From NCBI GenBank assembly GCA_029264305.1, contig JARICA010000009.1:140971-204970 (forward strand): a stretch of DNA of 64,000 nt. The letters run 5' to 3'. Source of the stretch: Faecalimonas sp. GTDB lineage: Bacteria; Bacillota; Clostridia; Lachnospirales; Lachnospiraceae. Below are positions 42,454 through 50,344 of this stretch, piece by piece. The position numbers and the translations under genes were made by a program. The notes under the pieces are model-generated. The model searched no databases. It was not told the origin of the DNA and saw nothing but the letters and a program-made list of their open reading frames with translations. Position 1 is the stretch's first letter; every line of letters begins with the position of its first letter.

Positions 42454-43311
42454 ATGGAAAAAGGAACGTTAATTTTAGAAGGAGGAGCAGTAAGAGGGGT
42501 GTTTACATCAGGTGTGTTGGATTACTTGATAGAAAAGGATATGTATCTATCTCATGTTGTGGGTGTATCTGCAGGAGCGTGTAATGGGGTGAGTTATGTT
42601 TCAAAACAGAAAGAAAGAACAAAAAAATGTATGATACATCAAAAGGAAGAGTATGATTATTATGAAGGAATAAGCGGATTTATTAAAGAAAAGAGCCTAT
42701 TAAATATGGATATGATTTTCGATAAATTTCCTAATGAAATTTATCCATTTGATTACAACACGTATTTTGATTCGGAAATTTTTACAGAATGGGTAACAAC
42801 GAATTGTATTACAGGAAAAGCGGAATATATGGATGATAGAAAGAACAAAGAAAGGCTTATGAAGATATGTAGAGCTTCTAGTAGTATGCCATTAATTTCT
42901 CCGATTGTAAATATAGATGGTGTTCCTTATTTGGATGGGGGATTGGCTGATTCAATTCCAATTAGAAGAGCGATGAAATATGGAAATAGAAAAATAGTTC
43001 TTGTATTAACAAAAAATAAAGGATATAGAAAGAAATTTGTAACAAAGGCTAGAAGAAAATTATATGAGTCTGCTTATAAAAAATATCCTGAGCTGGTGAA
43101 AACATTAATTAAACGTCCAGTAATTTACAATCGAACACTAGAAAAAATTGAGAAATTAGAAGAACAAGGGAAAATTTTTGTTATTCGGCCAGAAGCAATG
43201 ATGATTTCTAGATTGGAAAGAAATGTTGAAAAACAAGAAGAGTTTTATAAATATGGTTATAATGAGATGGAAAAGAAATATGAAGATCTTGTTAAATATC
43301 TAAGACAGTAG
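42454..43311 (+). CDS. Patatin-like phospholipase family protein
   Basis: 285 aa from ATG 42454, eight bases after GGGAG; the track's GTG start overlaps that site. It has the Ser-Asp dyad of patatins: oxyanion loop LEGGAVRGVFTSGVLD, nucleophile GVSAG, and the DGG motif in YLDGGLADSIPI. RASSSMPLISPIV is also typical. Patatins hydrolyse acyl ester bonds in membrane lipids or related substrates. It has no signal peptide, so it is cytoplasmic. Monocistronic with a strong terminator. Physiological substrate unknown. Confidence 0.92.
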   Translation: MEKGTLILEGGAVRGVFTSGVLDYLIEKDMYLSHVVGVSAGACNGVSYVSKQKERTKKCMIHQKEEYDYYEGISGFIKEKSLLNMDMIFDKFPNEIYPFDYNTYFDSEIFTEWVTTNCITGKAEYMDDRKNKERLMKICRASSSMPLISPIVNIDGVPYLDGGLADSIPIRRAMKYGNRKIVLVLTKNKGYRKKFVTKARRKLYESAYKKYPELVKTLIKRPVIYNRTLEKIEKLEEQGKIFVIRPEAMMISRLERNVEKQEEFYKYGYNEMEKKYEDLVKYLRQ

Positions 43312-43313
43312 TA

Positions 43314-43345
43314 GGGGAGTACCAAATTGTACTCCCCATTATTTT
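43314..43345. terminator. Intrinsic terminator after the patatin gene
   Basis: GGGGAGTAC, CAAATT, GTACTCCCC then ATTATTTT. A perfect 9-bp stem between converging genes. Confidence 0.8.
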
Positions 43346-43347
43346 GG

Positions 43348-44091
43348 TTAGTTATATAAAACCTCTTGTAGATATAGTCCTTTTGGATCACATGGGACGC
43401 TAGATTGCGTTGTGGAATTTGTATTGAAAATTTCTTCGATTTCTTCTTTTTTACGATTTCCAAGACCAATATCAATTAATGTGCCAATAATCATACGAGC
43501 CATATTATGCAAAAAGTCGTTGGCATGTATAGTAATCTGGATTTCTACATCATCAGAATAGATGTCTATATCATAGATTTCTTTGATAGTGGATTTGTTT
43601 TTCTTTACTGTCGAGAATTTTTTGAAATCATGTTTGCCCACAAGTAAAATAGAGGCTTGTTTCATTATATCTATATCAGGTTTTTTGAATGAATAATAGG
43701 TGTATTTGCGCTCAAACACACTGGGAACTTCTCCAACTGCTATGCGATACATATATATTTTTGATGTGGCATTTAGTGAAGAATGGAATCGTTCTGGTTT
43801 TTCTTCAATATGAGTAATTGCGATATCCATTGGAAGATAACGATTTAGATATTGTTTCATTTCCCAAAGTTTCATATCTGATGTTGTCTTAAAGTTGACA
43901 GTTTGTGCATATGCATGAACACCTACTTCTGTTCTTGCGCCACAGAAAAGTTCGGTGGTTTCATTAGTCATTTTGTGCAATACTTCAATAATTTTGTTGG
44001 AAATCGTATTAGATGATTCGGTTTTTCCTAAACGTTGCCATCCCTGATAGCGACTCCCATCATATTCAAGTGTTAATTTGATATTTCTCAT
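43348..44091 (-). CDS. TruA-family pseudouridine synthase homologue with Asp-to-Glu at the catalytic position
   Basis: 247 aa. Full-length TruA fold: IKLTLEYDGSRYQGWQR, motif II, FHSSLNATSKIYMYRI, and FLHNMARMIIGTLIDIG in the C-terminal domain. In TruA the nucleophile lies in GRTDAGVHA; here the same position reads ARTEVGVHA, with Glu55 (codon GAA) replacing the invariant Asp. The two genes upstream on the same strand (44435-44926 and 44154-44432) encode proteins of unknown function. It may be a paralogue beside a conventional truA elsewhere in the genome. Activity is doubtful; tRNA binding is likely retained. Confidence 0.88.
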   Translation of the reverse strand: MRNIKLTLEYDGSRYQGWQRLGKTESSNTISNKIIEVLHKMTNETTELFCGARTEVGVHAYAQTVNFKTTSDMKLWEMKQYLNRYLPMDIAITHIEEKPERFHSSLNATSKIYMYRIAVGEVPSVFERKYTYYSFKKPDIDIMKQASILLVGKHDFKKFSTVKKNKSTIKEIYDIDIYSDDVEIQITIHANDFLHNMARMIIGTLIDIGLGNRKKEEIEEIFNTNSTTQSSVPCDPKGLYLQEVLYN

Positions 44092-44153
44092 AACGGCTCC
44101 TTTGTAAATTGAATTTCTTATAGTATAACAGATGTTGTATATTTCTGTCGATT

Positions 44154-44432
44154 TTATTTTTTCTTGAGAGCAGATTGAATCATTTTTGCTGTTTTGTCAA
44201 TGTTAGTTTGTTCCTCTGAAGATTTTCCTGCTTTCATTAACTCCATAATAAACGAAATTTCGTCTGTAGAAAAACGAATGTTTTCTTTGTTCGCTGTCAT
44301 AATTAGTGAGAGTAGAATGGGGGGCAAATCATTTTTACTTTTCCCATTGGTTTTTGCAATAACATTTTTTAATAGATTTAGTTTAGCAGGATCAATCTCT
44401 TTTAATTTTGGGTGATTAAGCCAATCTTCCAT
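44154..44432 (-). CDS. Conserved hypothetical protein, 92 aa
   Basis: Not recognised. An all-helical soluble protein: MEDWLNHPKLKEIDPAKLNL, a Pro turn NDLPPILLSLIMTANKENI, then FSTDEISFIMELMKAGKSSE and a Lys-rich end. It starts two bases after the stop of the 163-aa gene, and the two look like a functional pair. It lies 62 bases upstream of the TruA homologue on the same strand. Confidence 0.65.
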   Translation of the reverse strand: MEDWLNHPKLKEIDPAKLNLLKNVIAKTNGKSKNDLPPILLSLIMTANKENIRFSTDEISFIMELMKAGKSSEEQTNIDKTAKMIQSALKKK

Positions 44433-44434
44433 AT

Positions 44435-44926
44435 TTAATGTTCTCCTTTTTCATTGTTTGAATTATTGTTTTCTTGAAACATTGTGCTATACATTTGGAA
44501 CATCTCTTGTTGTTCGGGAGTGAGCATTTCTTTTACCATATCTTTGGGATCAAATGCAGCAGTATCAGATTGTTCATCATTTTGAGAAGTCATTTTTGCC
44601 ATTGCTTGTAGCATTTGCATCATATTAAATACATTTAAAATAGAATCTAGCGAATTTTTTTCCTCTTCAGACAGGTAAGGTCGAATTTCGTCAACGATAT
44701 CTAGGGGTGAAGAAAAAGATTTTTCAAAAGTTTGTGTGTGAATGTTTTGTTGTGAGTGCTGAAAAAAATTTATTGTTCGATGTAACTCTAGAAATCTCAC
44801 AAAAATGGCTAATATATGTTGATTTGATAGAGGGGTATAGGGAATAATTAATTTCATTAATTGTAAATCGCTTGATGAAATTAATTTATCAAATGGCGTT
44901 AGTTTATCGGTTGGTTTTTCTTCCAT
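44435..44926 (-). CDS. Conserved hypothetical protein, 163 aa
   Basis: Not recognised. The N-terminal helices (FDKLISSSDLQLMKLIIPYT, HILAIFVRFLELHRTINFF) are followed by a disordered stretch, an acidic helix (DEIRPYLSEEEKNSLDS), a Met/Gln-rich segment (VFNMMQMLQAMAKM) and a Gln/Asn-rich tail (EMFQMYSTMFQENNNSNN). It has no signal peptide. First gene of the minus-strand run leading to the TruA homologue; preceded by AAGGAG. It is divergent from the 43-aa ORF. Confidence 0.65.
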   Translation of the reverse strand: MEEKPTDKLTPFDKLISSSDLQLMKLIIPYTPLSNQHILAIFVRFLELHRTINFFQHSQQNIHTQTFEKSFSSPLDIVDEIRPYLSEEEKNSLDSILNVFNMMQMLQAMAKMTSQNDEQSDTAAFDPKDMVKEMLTPEQQEMFQMYSTMFQENNNSNNEKGEH

Positions 44927-44972
44927 AGTACTCCTTAAAAAGATAGCGTTGTAGATATATATGTATAAAAAA

Positions 44973-44998
44973 ACAAAAATATGAAATGCTCATATAGT
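44973..44998 (+). promoter_or_regulatory. Possible sigma-K-like promoter for the 43-aa ORF
   Basis: AC, 16 bases, CATATAGT, fitting AC-N16-17-CATANNNT. The consensus is loose and the region AT-rich, so chance occurrence is possible. Confidence 0.25.
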
Positions 44999-45028
44999 AA
45001 TATTAGAAATGGAGAAAGGGGTAAAAAT

Positions 45029-45160
45029 ATGAGAAAACTAATTATTGATGGGAATGCTGTATATGAGCTGGATGAAAATTGCATGTTAAAGAAAAAACTT
45101 TCAGAAAAAAGTGGAAATCAAAAAGAAAAGCAAGAGCAAAATAAAAAAGTGAAGAAATAA
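45029..45160 (+). CDS. Small charged protein, 43 aa (not in ORF track)
   Basis: MRKLIIDGNAVYELDENCML followed by a Lys/Gln-rich tail ending KKVKK. It has a complete ATG-to-TAA frame, with GGAGAAAGGGG eight bases upstream. The first 20 residues look like a short folded strand-turn motif; the rest is likely disordered. It lies between the divergent unknown-gene/TruA operon and the PTS operon. Function unknown, but the ribosome site and conserved-looking head support a real gene. Confidence 0.55.
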   Translation: MRKLIIDGNAVYELDENCMLKKKLSEKSGNQKEKQEQNKKVKK

Positions 45161-45231
45161 GATGTATAATATAAAGTATTATTTGTGCAATCTTGACAAA
45201 AAAATGATGTTGTTTTCGTAAAAAATAAAAC

Positions 45232-45260
45232 TTGCCTATATTATTGCAATATGATATAGT
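45232..45260 (+). promoter_or_regulatory. Putative sigma-A promoter of the PTS operon
   Basis: TTGCCT, 17 bases, TATAGT, located about 30 bases before the RAT element. Confidence 0.55.
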
Positions 45261-45288
45261 AAAAAAAGACAATCGAGAATGCATATAA

Positions 45289-45318
45289 TAGTGTGTTACT
45301 GGTAAGCAGGCATAAACT
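45289..45318 (+). promoter_or_regulatory. Ribonucleic antiterminator (RAT) element
   Basis: Contains TGTTACTGGTAAGCAGGCA, the conserved core seen in BglG/LicT/GlcT RAT hairpins (TGTTACTG...CAGGCA). Its 3' arm overlaps the 5' arm of the terminator that follows, the classical mutually exclusive arrangement. The adjacent antiterminator should bind here. Confidence 0.85.
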
Positions 45319-45379
45319 ATTCCGCAGTTCAATGTATACCTTATAAGATTGGATAAGCAGGATATGTTTATGTCTTTTT
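45308..45379 (+). terminator. Conditional terminator overlapping the RAT
   Basis: GGCATAAAC (45309-45317) pairs with GTTTATGTC (45366-45374), followed by T5. The left arm is shared with the RAT, so RAT folding prevents termination. Confidence 0.75.
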
Positions 45380-45406
45380 AATTGATGAAGTGAAGGGGTT
45401 TGTTTC

Positions 45407-46225
45407 ATGTATCAAATTGTGAAAGTTTTAAATAACAATGCTTTTCTTGCAAAACATGGTAAGGATGAGAGAATTTTAGTGGGGAAGGGCATTGGATTTG
45501 GGAAAAAACCAGGTGATACATTTTCTGCGATTGAAGATGCAAAAATTTATACTTTAGCGGTCAAAGAGAATGAAAGATCAATGATTAATGCTGTCAAGGG
45601 TATCGAACCTAAATACTTAGAAGCAGCAGGACGGATTATTGATGAGGCGCAGGTTGTTTTTGAAACAATCAATCCAGATATATTGATTCCATTAGCAGAT
45701 CATATAGCTTTTGCAGCAAAAAGAGCAAAAGAGAATATTTATCTGCCAAATCCATTTATTGCGGACATTAAAGCATTGTTCGGCAAAGAATACACAGTGG
45801 TTGTGAAAAGTCGAGAGATAATTGAAAAGATGACAGGATATAGAATTACCGATGATGAAGCGGGATTTATTGCATTACATGTGCATTCAGGCCTGTCTGA
45901 TGTGGAAGTGTCAGAAACACTTAAAATCACGCAAATTATTGATAAATGTATGTTAGATATAGAAAAAATGCTTGAACAGACTATTAACCGAGAATCTTTG
46001 GGTGGTATTAGGCTGATGAGTCAACTATATTATATGATAGCGAGAGCAAAAGCAAAAGAACAGATTAATATAGAGTTGAATCAGTTTGTTCAAGAACATT
46101 ATGCGAAAGCAGGCATGGTCGCACATCACATATGCAAGTATGTGGAAAAGGAATTGAAAATACCAATTGAAAATCAAGAAGAAGGATTCCTTGCGATACA
46201 TATTCAGACAATCATTATTCCATAA
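45407..46225 (+). CDS. BglG/GlcT family transcription antiterminator with PRDs
   Basis: 272 aa. The N-terminal CAT RNA-binding domain (about 1-55: MYQIVKVLNNNAFLAK, VGKGIGFGKKPGD) is followed by two PTS regulation domains (about 65-170 and 175-272) with candidate phospho-His residues in LADHIAFAAKR, FIALHVHSGL, AHHICKYVEKEL and LAIHIQTI. It binds the RAT upstream of its own gene to permit read-through, and its activity is set by phosphorylation from the PTS proteins encoded downstream. Autoregulated first gene of the operon. Confidence 0.93.
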   Translation: MYQIVKVLNNNAFLAKHGKDERILVGKGIGFGKKPGDTFSAIEDAKIYTLAVKENERSMINAVKGIEPKYLEAAGRIIDEAQVVFETINPDILIPLADHIAFAAKRAKENIYLPNPFIADIKALFGKEYTVVVKSREIIEKMTGYRITDDEAGFIALHVHSGLSDVEVSETLKITQIIDKCMLDIEKMLEQTINRESLGGIRLMSQLYYMIARAKAKEQINIELNQFVQEHYAKAGMVAHHICKYVEKELKIPIENQEEGFLAIHIQTIIIP

Positions 46226-46261
46226 ATGATATACAAAAAGAGTAAAAAGGAGTTAAAGACA

Positions 46262-46519
46262 ATGAAAAAATTTGAGTACACTATTAAAGATGAGTTAGGA
46301 ATCCATGCAAGACCAGCAGGAATGCTTGCAAAAGAGGCAAAAAATTATAAAAGTATAATTACAATCACAAAAGAGGGTAAATCAGCAGAAGCAACAAGAC
46401 TTATGTCGGTTATGTCATTAGCAGTTAAGTGCGGACAAACTGTAGAAGTTTCTGTAGAAGGTGAAGATGAAGATGTAGCATTTGAAGGTGTGAAAACATT
46501 TTTTGAAACAAATTTGTAA
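46262..46519 (+). CDS. ptsH: Phosphocarrier protein HPr
   Basis: 85 aa from ATG 46262 after AAGGAG; the track's 12-residue extension is rejected. The phosphorylation loop LGIHARPAG places His15 as the EI phosphorylation site. At position 46, where B. subtilis HPr has the HprK-phosphorylated serine (KSIMGVMSL), this protein has arginine (TRLMSVMSL). It should carry phosphate normally but not act as a Ser46-P corepressor. Such variants occur in clostridia. Second gene of the PTS operon. Confidence 0.93.
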   Translation: MKKFEYTIKDELGIHARPAGMLAKEAKNYKSIITITKEGKSAEATRLMSVMSLAVKCGQTVEVSVEGEDEDVAFEGVKTFFETNL

Positions 46520-46549
46520 GAGTTATAAAAGGTGATGGGAACAGAAAAG

Positions 46550-48169
46550 ATGGAATGTTTAAAAGGGAAATCAGTTTATAAAGGGATTGCTCTTGGTAAA
46601 ATTTCTGTGTTAAAGAAATCAGATTATGTTGTAAAACGTACAAAGGTAGAAAGTGCAGAAGAAGAAATCGAGAGGGTGAATCAAGCGAAAGAGGCTGCTT
46701 GTAACCAGTTACAAAAATTATATGAAAAGGCTTTGAAAGAAGTTGGAGAAGCAAGTGCTGCTATTTTTGAAGTTCATCAAATGATGTTGGATGATGCGGA
46801 TTTTAATGAAGCGATTGAAAATATCATACGTACACAAGAGGTAAATGCAGAGTATGCAGTTGCTTCAGTAGGCGATAGTTTTTCAGAAATGTTTGCTAGC
46901 ATGGATGATGATTATATGCGTGCGAGAGCAGCAGATATTAAAGATATTTCAGAAAGACTTGTGAAAAATCTTGTTGGTGGAGAAACAGATTCTATGGATT
47001 TTGAAGAACCTGTAATCGTAGTTGCCGATGATTTAACTCCAAGCGAAACTGTGCAAATGGATAAAGATAAAATCCTTGCGTTTGTTACAGTGCATGGTTC
47101 AACGAATTCACATACAGCTATTTTGGCACGTATGATGAATATTCCAGCGTTGATTGGAGTAGATATGAATTTAGAAGCATTAAAAAGTGGTATGGAAGCT
47201 GTTGTAGATGGTTTCACAGGAGAAATGATTCTAGAACCAACAGAAGAAGTGAAATGCACTGCTTTAACTAAAATTTCTGAAGAAGAAGAAAAGAGAAATT
47301 TACTTTTGGAATTAAAAGGAAAAGAGAATGTAACGCTTGGTGGCAAGAAAATTGAACTTTATGCAAATATTGGAAGCGTTTCTGATGTTGGATATGTATT
47401 AGAAAATGATGCTGGAGGAATTGGTTTATTTAGAAGTGAATTCCTTTATATTGGACGTAATGATCTTCCAAGCGAAGAAGAACAATTCCAGGCGTACAAA
47501 CAAGTTGCTCAAAATATGGCTGGTAAAAAAGTTATTATTAGAACGCTAGATATTGGAGCTGATAAGCAAGCTGATTATCTTGATTTGGGTGAGGAAGAAA
47601 ATCCGGCATTAGGATACAGAGCAATTCGTATTTGCCTTTCGCAACCAGAAATTTTCAAAACACAATTAAGAGCAATTTTTAGAGCATCTACATATGGAAA
47701 TATTTCTATTATGTATCCGATGATTACATCTGTGGAAGAAGTGAAAAAAATTCAAAAAATTGTAGCAGAAGTCAAAAAAGAACTTTATGAATGTGATATT
47801 CCGTATAAAGATGTAGAAGAAGGTGTAATGATTGAAACGCCAGCAGCAGTTATGATTAGTGATGAATTGGCTGAGTTGGTAGATTTCTTTAGTATAGGAA
47901 CAAATGATTTGACGCAATATACACTTGCTATTGACCGTCAGAATGAAAAATTAGATCCGTTTTATAATCCGCACCATAAAGCAGTTTTAAAAATGATCCA
48001 AATGGTTGTGGATAATTCTCACAAAGCAGGAAAATGGACAGGTATTTGTGGTGAACTTGGTGCAGATCTAGAATTAACTGAAACATTTGTGAGAATGGGA
48101 GTAGATGAGTTATCAGTTGCTCCGTCAATGGTTTTAAAACTTAGAAAAATCATTCGAGAAATGAAATAG
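46550..48169 (+). CDS. ptsI: PTS Enzyme I (phosphoenolpyruvate-protein phosphotransferase)
   Basis: It transfers phosphate from PEP to HPr. N-terminal swivelling domain with the active His in VHGSTNSHTAILAR; PEP-binding barrel with GIGLFRSEFLYIGR, RTLDIGADKQ, NPALGYRAIRI, SIGTNDLTQYTLAIDR and GICGELGAD (active Cys). The start is uncertain. The track uses GTG 46532; ATG 46535 and ATG 46550 are also possible. ATG 46550 gives MECLKGKSVYKGIALGK, the natural family N-terminus, though no ribosome site is well spaced for any of them. Confidence 0.95.
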   Translation: MECLKGKSVYKGIALGKISVLKKSDYVVKRTKVESAEEEIERVNQAKEAACNQLQKLYEKALKEVGEASAAIFEVHQMMLDDADFNEAIENIIRTQEVNAEYAVASVGDSFSEMFASMDDDYMRARAADIKDISERLVKNLVGGETDSMDFEEPVIVVADDLTPSETVQMDKDKILAFVTVHGSTNSHTAILARMMNIPALIGVDMNLEALKSGMEAVVDGFTGEMILEPTEEVKCTALTKISEEEEKRNLLLELKGKENVTLGGKKIELYANIGSVSDVGYVLENDAGGIGLFRSEFLYIGRNDLPSEEEQFQAYKQVAQNMAGKKVIIRTLDIGADKQADYLDLGEEENPALGYRAIRICLSQPEIFKTQLRAIFRASTYGNISIMYPMITSVEEVKKIQKIVAEVKKELYECDIPYKDVEEGVMIETPAAVMISDELAELVDFFSIGTNDLTQYTLAIDRQNEKLDPFYNPHHKAVLKMIQMVVDNSHKAGKWTGICGELGADLELTETFVRMGVDELSVAPSMVLKLRKIIREMK

Positions 48170-48186
48170 AGAAAGAGGAAAAGAAA

Positions 48187-48681
48187 ATGCTTGGTTCATT
48201 AAAAGAAAAGTTAGGATTTGGAAAAAAAGGAGAAATTTTATATGCTCCAATCGAAGGGGAAGCGATTGAACTTGCAAAAGTAAGCGATCCAACTTTTGGA
48301 GAAGAAATCTTAGGAAAAGGTATAGCTATAGTTCCGACAATTGGAAAAGTATATGCTCCAATTGATGGAACAGTAGAAATGGTATTTGATACAAAACATG
48401 CAATTTCGATGAAATCGGAAAGTGGAATTGAAATTCTTATTCATGTAGGATTAGACACAGTTACATTAAAAGGTGAACCATTCACAGAACATGTAGCAGC
48501 TGGTGATAAAGTGAAAACTGGAGATTTATTATTAGAATTTGATATTGATGCAATTAAAACTGCAGGTTTAGAAGTGGTTTCTCCAGTTATTATTTGTAAT
48601 ACAGCAGATTACAGTGAAATTAAAACTACAACTGGAAAAGTAGTTAATACAAAGGATGAAGTGATGACAATCATCAAATAG
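48187..48681 (+). CDS. crr: PTS glucose-type EIIA component
   Basis: 164 aa, free-standing IIA-Glc domain. ILYAPIEGEAIELAKVSDPT is the N-terminal strand pair, followed by GKGIAIVPTIGKVYAPIDG, and the active-site HVGLDTVTLKGEPF with the phospho-His in ILIHVG. It receives phosphate from HPr and passes it to the EIIB domain of the next gene. It is placed between EI and EIICB, so the operon encodes the whole relay. Confidence 0.95.
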   Translation: MLGSLKEKLGFGKKGEILYAPIEGEAIELAKVSDPTFGEEILGKGIAIVPTIGKVYAPIDGTVEMVFDTKHAISMKSESGIEILIHVGLDTVTLKGEPFTEHVAAGDKVKTGDLLLEFDIDAIKTAGLEVVSPVIICNTADYSEIKTTTGKVVNTKDEVMTIIK

Positions 48682-48761
48682 TACAGGTATTGAACTTCGC
48701 TTTTGTGAGGTTTTATATAAGAGAAGATATCATGAAAATGAGAGAAAAGGAGGAGAAAGTT

Positions 48762-50234
48762 ATGAAATATCTTCAAAAATTAGGTAAAGCATTAATGCTT
48801 CCAGTAGCATGCTTACCTATCTGTGGTATCCTTATGGGTATCGGATACTTTTTGTGTCCTGCAACAATGCAGGGTGGTGATATCAATGGTATGAAAGAAA
48901 TCATTGGTATGTTTCTTGTAAAAGCAGGAGGAGCTTTAATTGATAATATGGCAATCCTGTTTGCAATCGGTGTAGGTGTAGGTATGGCAGATGACAATGA
49001 CGGTACAGCTGGACTTGCTGCCATGGTATCTTGGTTAATGATTACAACTCTTCTTTCAGAAGGTGTAGTAACAATTATTAGACCATCAGTTGCTGAAAAT
49101 GCAAAATATTTACTTGCATTCCAGAAAATTGCTAACCCATTCATCGGTATTATTTCTGGTATTATTGGTTCTACTTGTTACAACAAGTTTAAAGGAACTA
49201 AATTACCTTCATGGCTTGCATTCTTTAGTGGAAAACGTAGTGTAGCCATCGTAGCAGGTGTTGTTTCTATTTTAACATCAGCAGTATTATTATTTGTATG
49301 GCCACTTATTTTTGCTGGTCTTGTTACAATTGGTGAATCAATCGTGAAATTAGATGCAGTAGGTGCTGGTATCTATGCATTCTTAAACCGTTTATTAATT
49401 CCAACAGGTTTACATCACGCATTAAACAATGTATTCTGGTTTGATACTATTGGACTTGGTGATTTACAAGCATTCTGGGCTGGAAAAACATCAGCAGATG
49501 TTTCTTGGAGTTTAGGTATGTATATGTCTGGATTCTTCCCATGTATGATGTTCGGTGTTCCAGGTGCAGCTTTAGCTATGATTCATACAGCAAAATCTAA
49601 CAAGAAAAAAGTTGCAATTGGTTTAGTTGCTTCAGCAGCTGTTTGTGCATTCCTTTGTGGTGTTACAGAACCATTTGAATTTGGTTTCATGTTCTTAGCA
49701 CCAGCATTATATGTAGTTTATGCTTTATTATACGGTATTTTTGTAGCAGTTACTGCTGCTTTAGGATTCCGTGCAGGATTCTCATTCTCAGCAGGTGCAA
49801 CTGACTTATTCTTCTCAGCTTCATTACCAGCTGCTCAGAAAACATGGATGATTATTCCTTTAGGTATTGCTGCATTCATTATTTTCTATGTAGTATTCCG
49901 TTTCGCTATTGTGAAATTTGATTTAAAAACTCCAGGTAGAGAAGATGATGACGACGTAGAAGCAGAAGCAAAAGCAGTATTAGCAAATAATGACTTTACA
50001 GAAGTTGCTAAAATTATTTTAGAAGGTTTAGGTGGAAAAGATAATATCACTTCTATCGATAACTGTATTACAAGACTTCGTCTTGAAGTAAAAGATAATA
50101 CTTTAGTAAATGAAAAGAAAATTAAATCTGCAGGTGTTGCAGGTGTAATCCGTCCTGGAAAAACAAGTGTACAGGTAATTATCGGAACACAAGTACAACA
50201 TGTAGCTGATGAATTTAAAGTATTGTGTAAATAA
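48762..50234 (+). CDS. PTS EIICB permease, N-acetylglucosamine/glucose type
   Basis: 490 aa from ATG 48762 with AAAGGAGG upstream; the track's TTG start adds 24 unsupported residues. The EIIC membrane domain (about 1-390) opens LGKALMLPVACLPICGILMG and holds the substrate signature GVTEPFEFGFMFLAP. The EIIB domain (about 410-490) has the phospho-Cys in DNCITRLRLEV. The segments LHHALNNVFWF and YMSGFFPCMMFGVPGAAL resemble NagE more than PtsG, so GlcNAc is a likely substrate (inference). No IIA domain is attached; the preceding gene supplies it. Confidence 0.92.
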   Translation: MKYLQKLGKALMLPVACLPICGILMGIGYFLCPATMQGGDINGMKEIIGMFLVKAGGALIDNMAILFAIGVGVGMADDNDGTAGLAAMVSWLMITTLLSEGVVTIIRPSVAENAKYLLAFQKIANPFIGIISGIIGSTCYNKFKGTKLPSWLAFFSGKRSVAIVAGVVSILTSAVLLFVWPLIFAGLVTIGESIVKLDAVGAGIYAFLNRLLIPTGLHHALNNVFWFDTIGLGDLQAFWAGKTSADVSWSLGMYMSGFFPCMMFGVPGAALAMIHTAKSNKKKVAIGLVASAAVCAFLCGVTEPFEFGFMFLAPALYVVYALLYGIFVAVTAALGFRAGFSFSAGATDLFFSASLPAAQKTWMIIPLGIAAFIIFYVVFRFAIVKFDLKTPGREDDDDVEAEAKAVLANNDFTEVAKIILEGLGGKDNITSIDNCITRLRLEVKDNTLVNEKKIKSAGVAGVIRPGKTSVQVIIGTQVQHVADEFKVLCK

Positions 50235-50267
50235 TTTCTATATTTATAAATAGAAAATACATAAGGC

Positions 50268-50304
50268 AAGAATAAGGAAATGCAAGTTGCATTTCCTTAT
50301 TCTT
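50268..50304 (+). terminator. Intrinsic terminator of the PTS operon
   Basis: AAGAATAAGGAAATGCA and TGCATTTCCTTATTCTT form a 17-bp stem with a very short loop, then ATTT. Confidence 0.85.
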
Positions 50305-50344
50305 ATTTAAAAACTAAAATATTTCATATGAAAAGGAGAAACCT

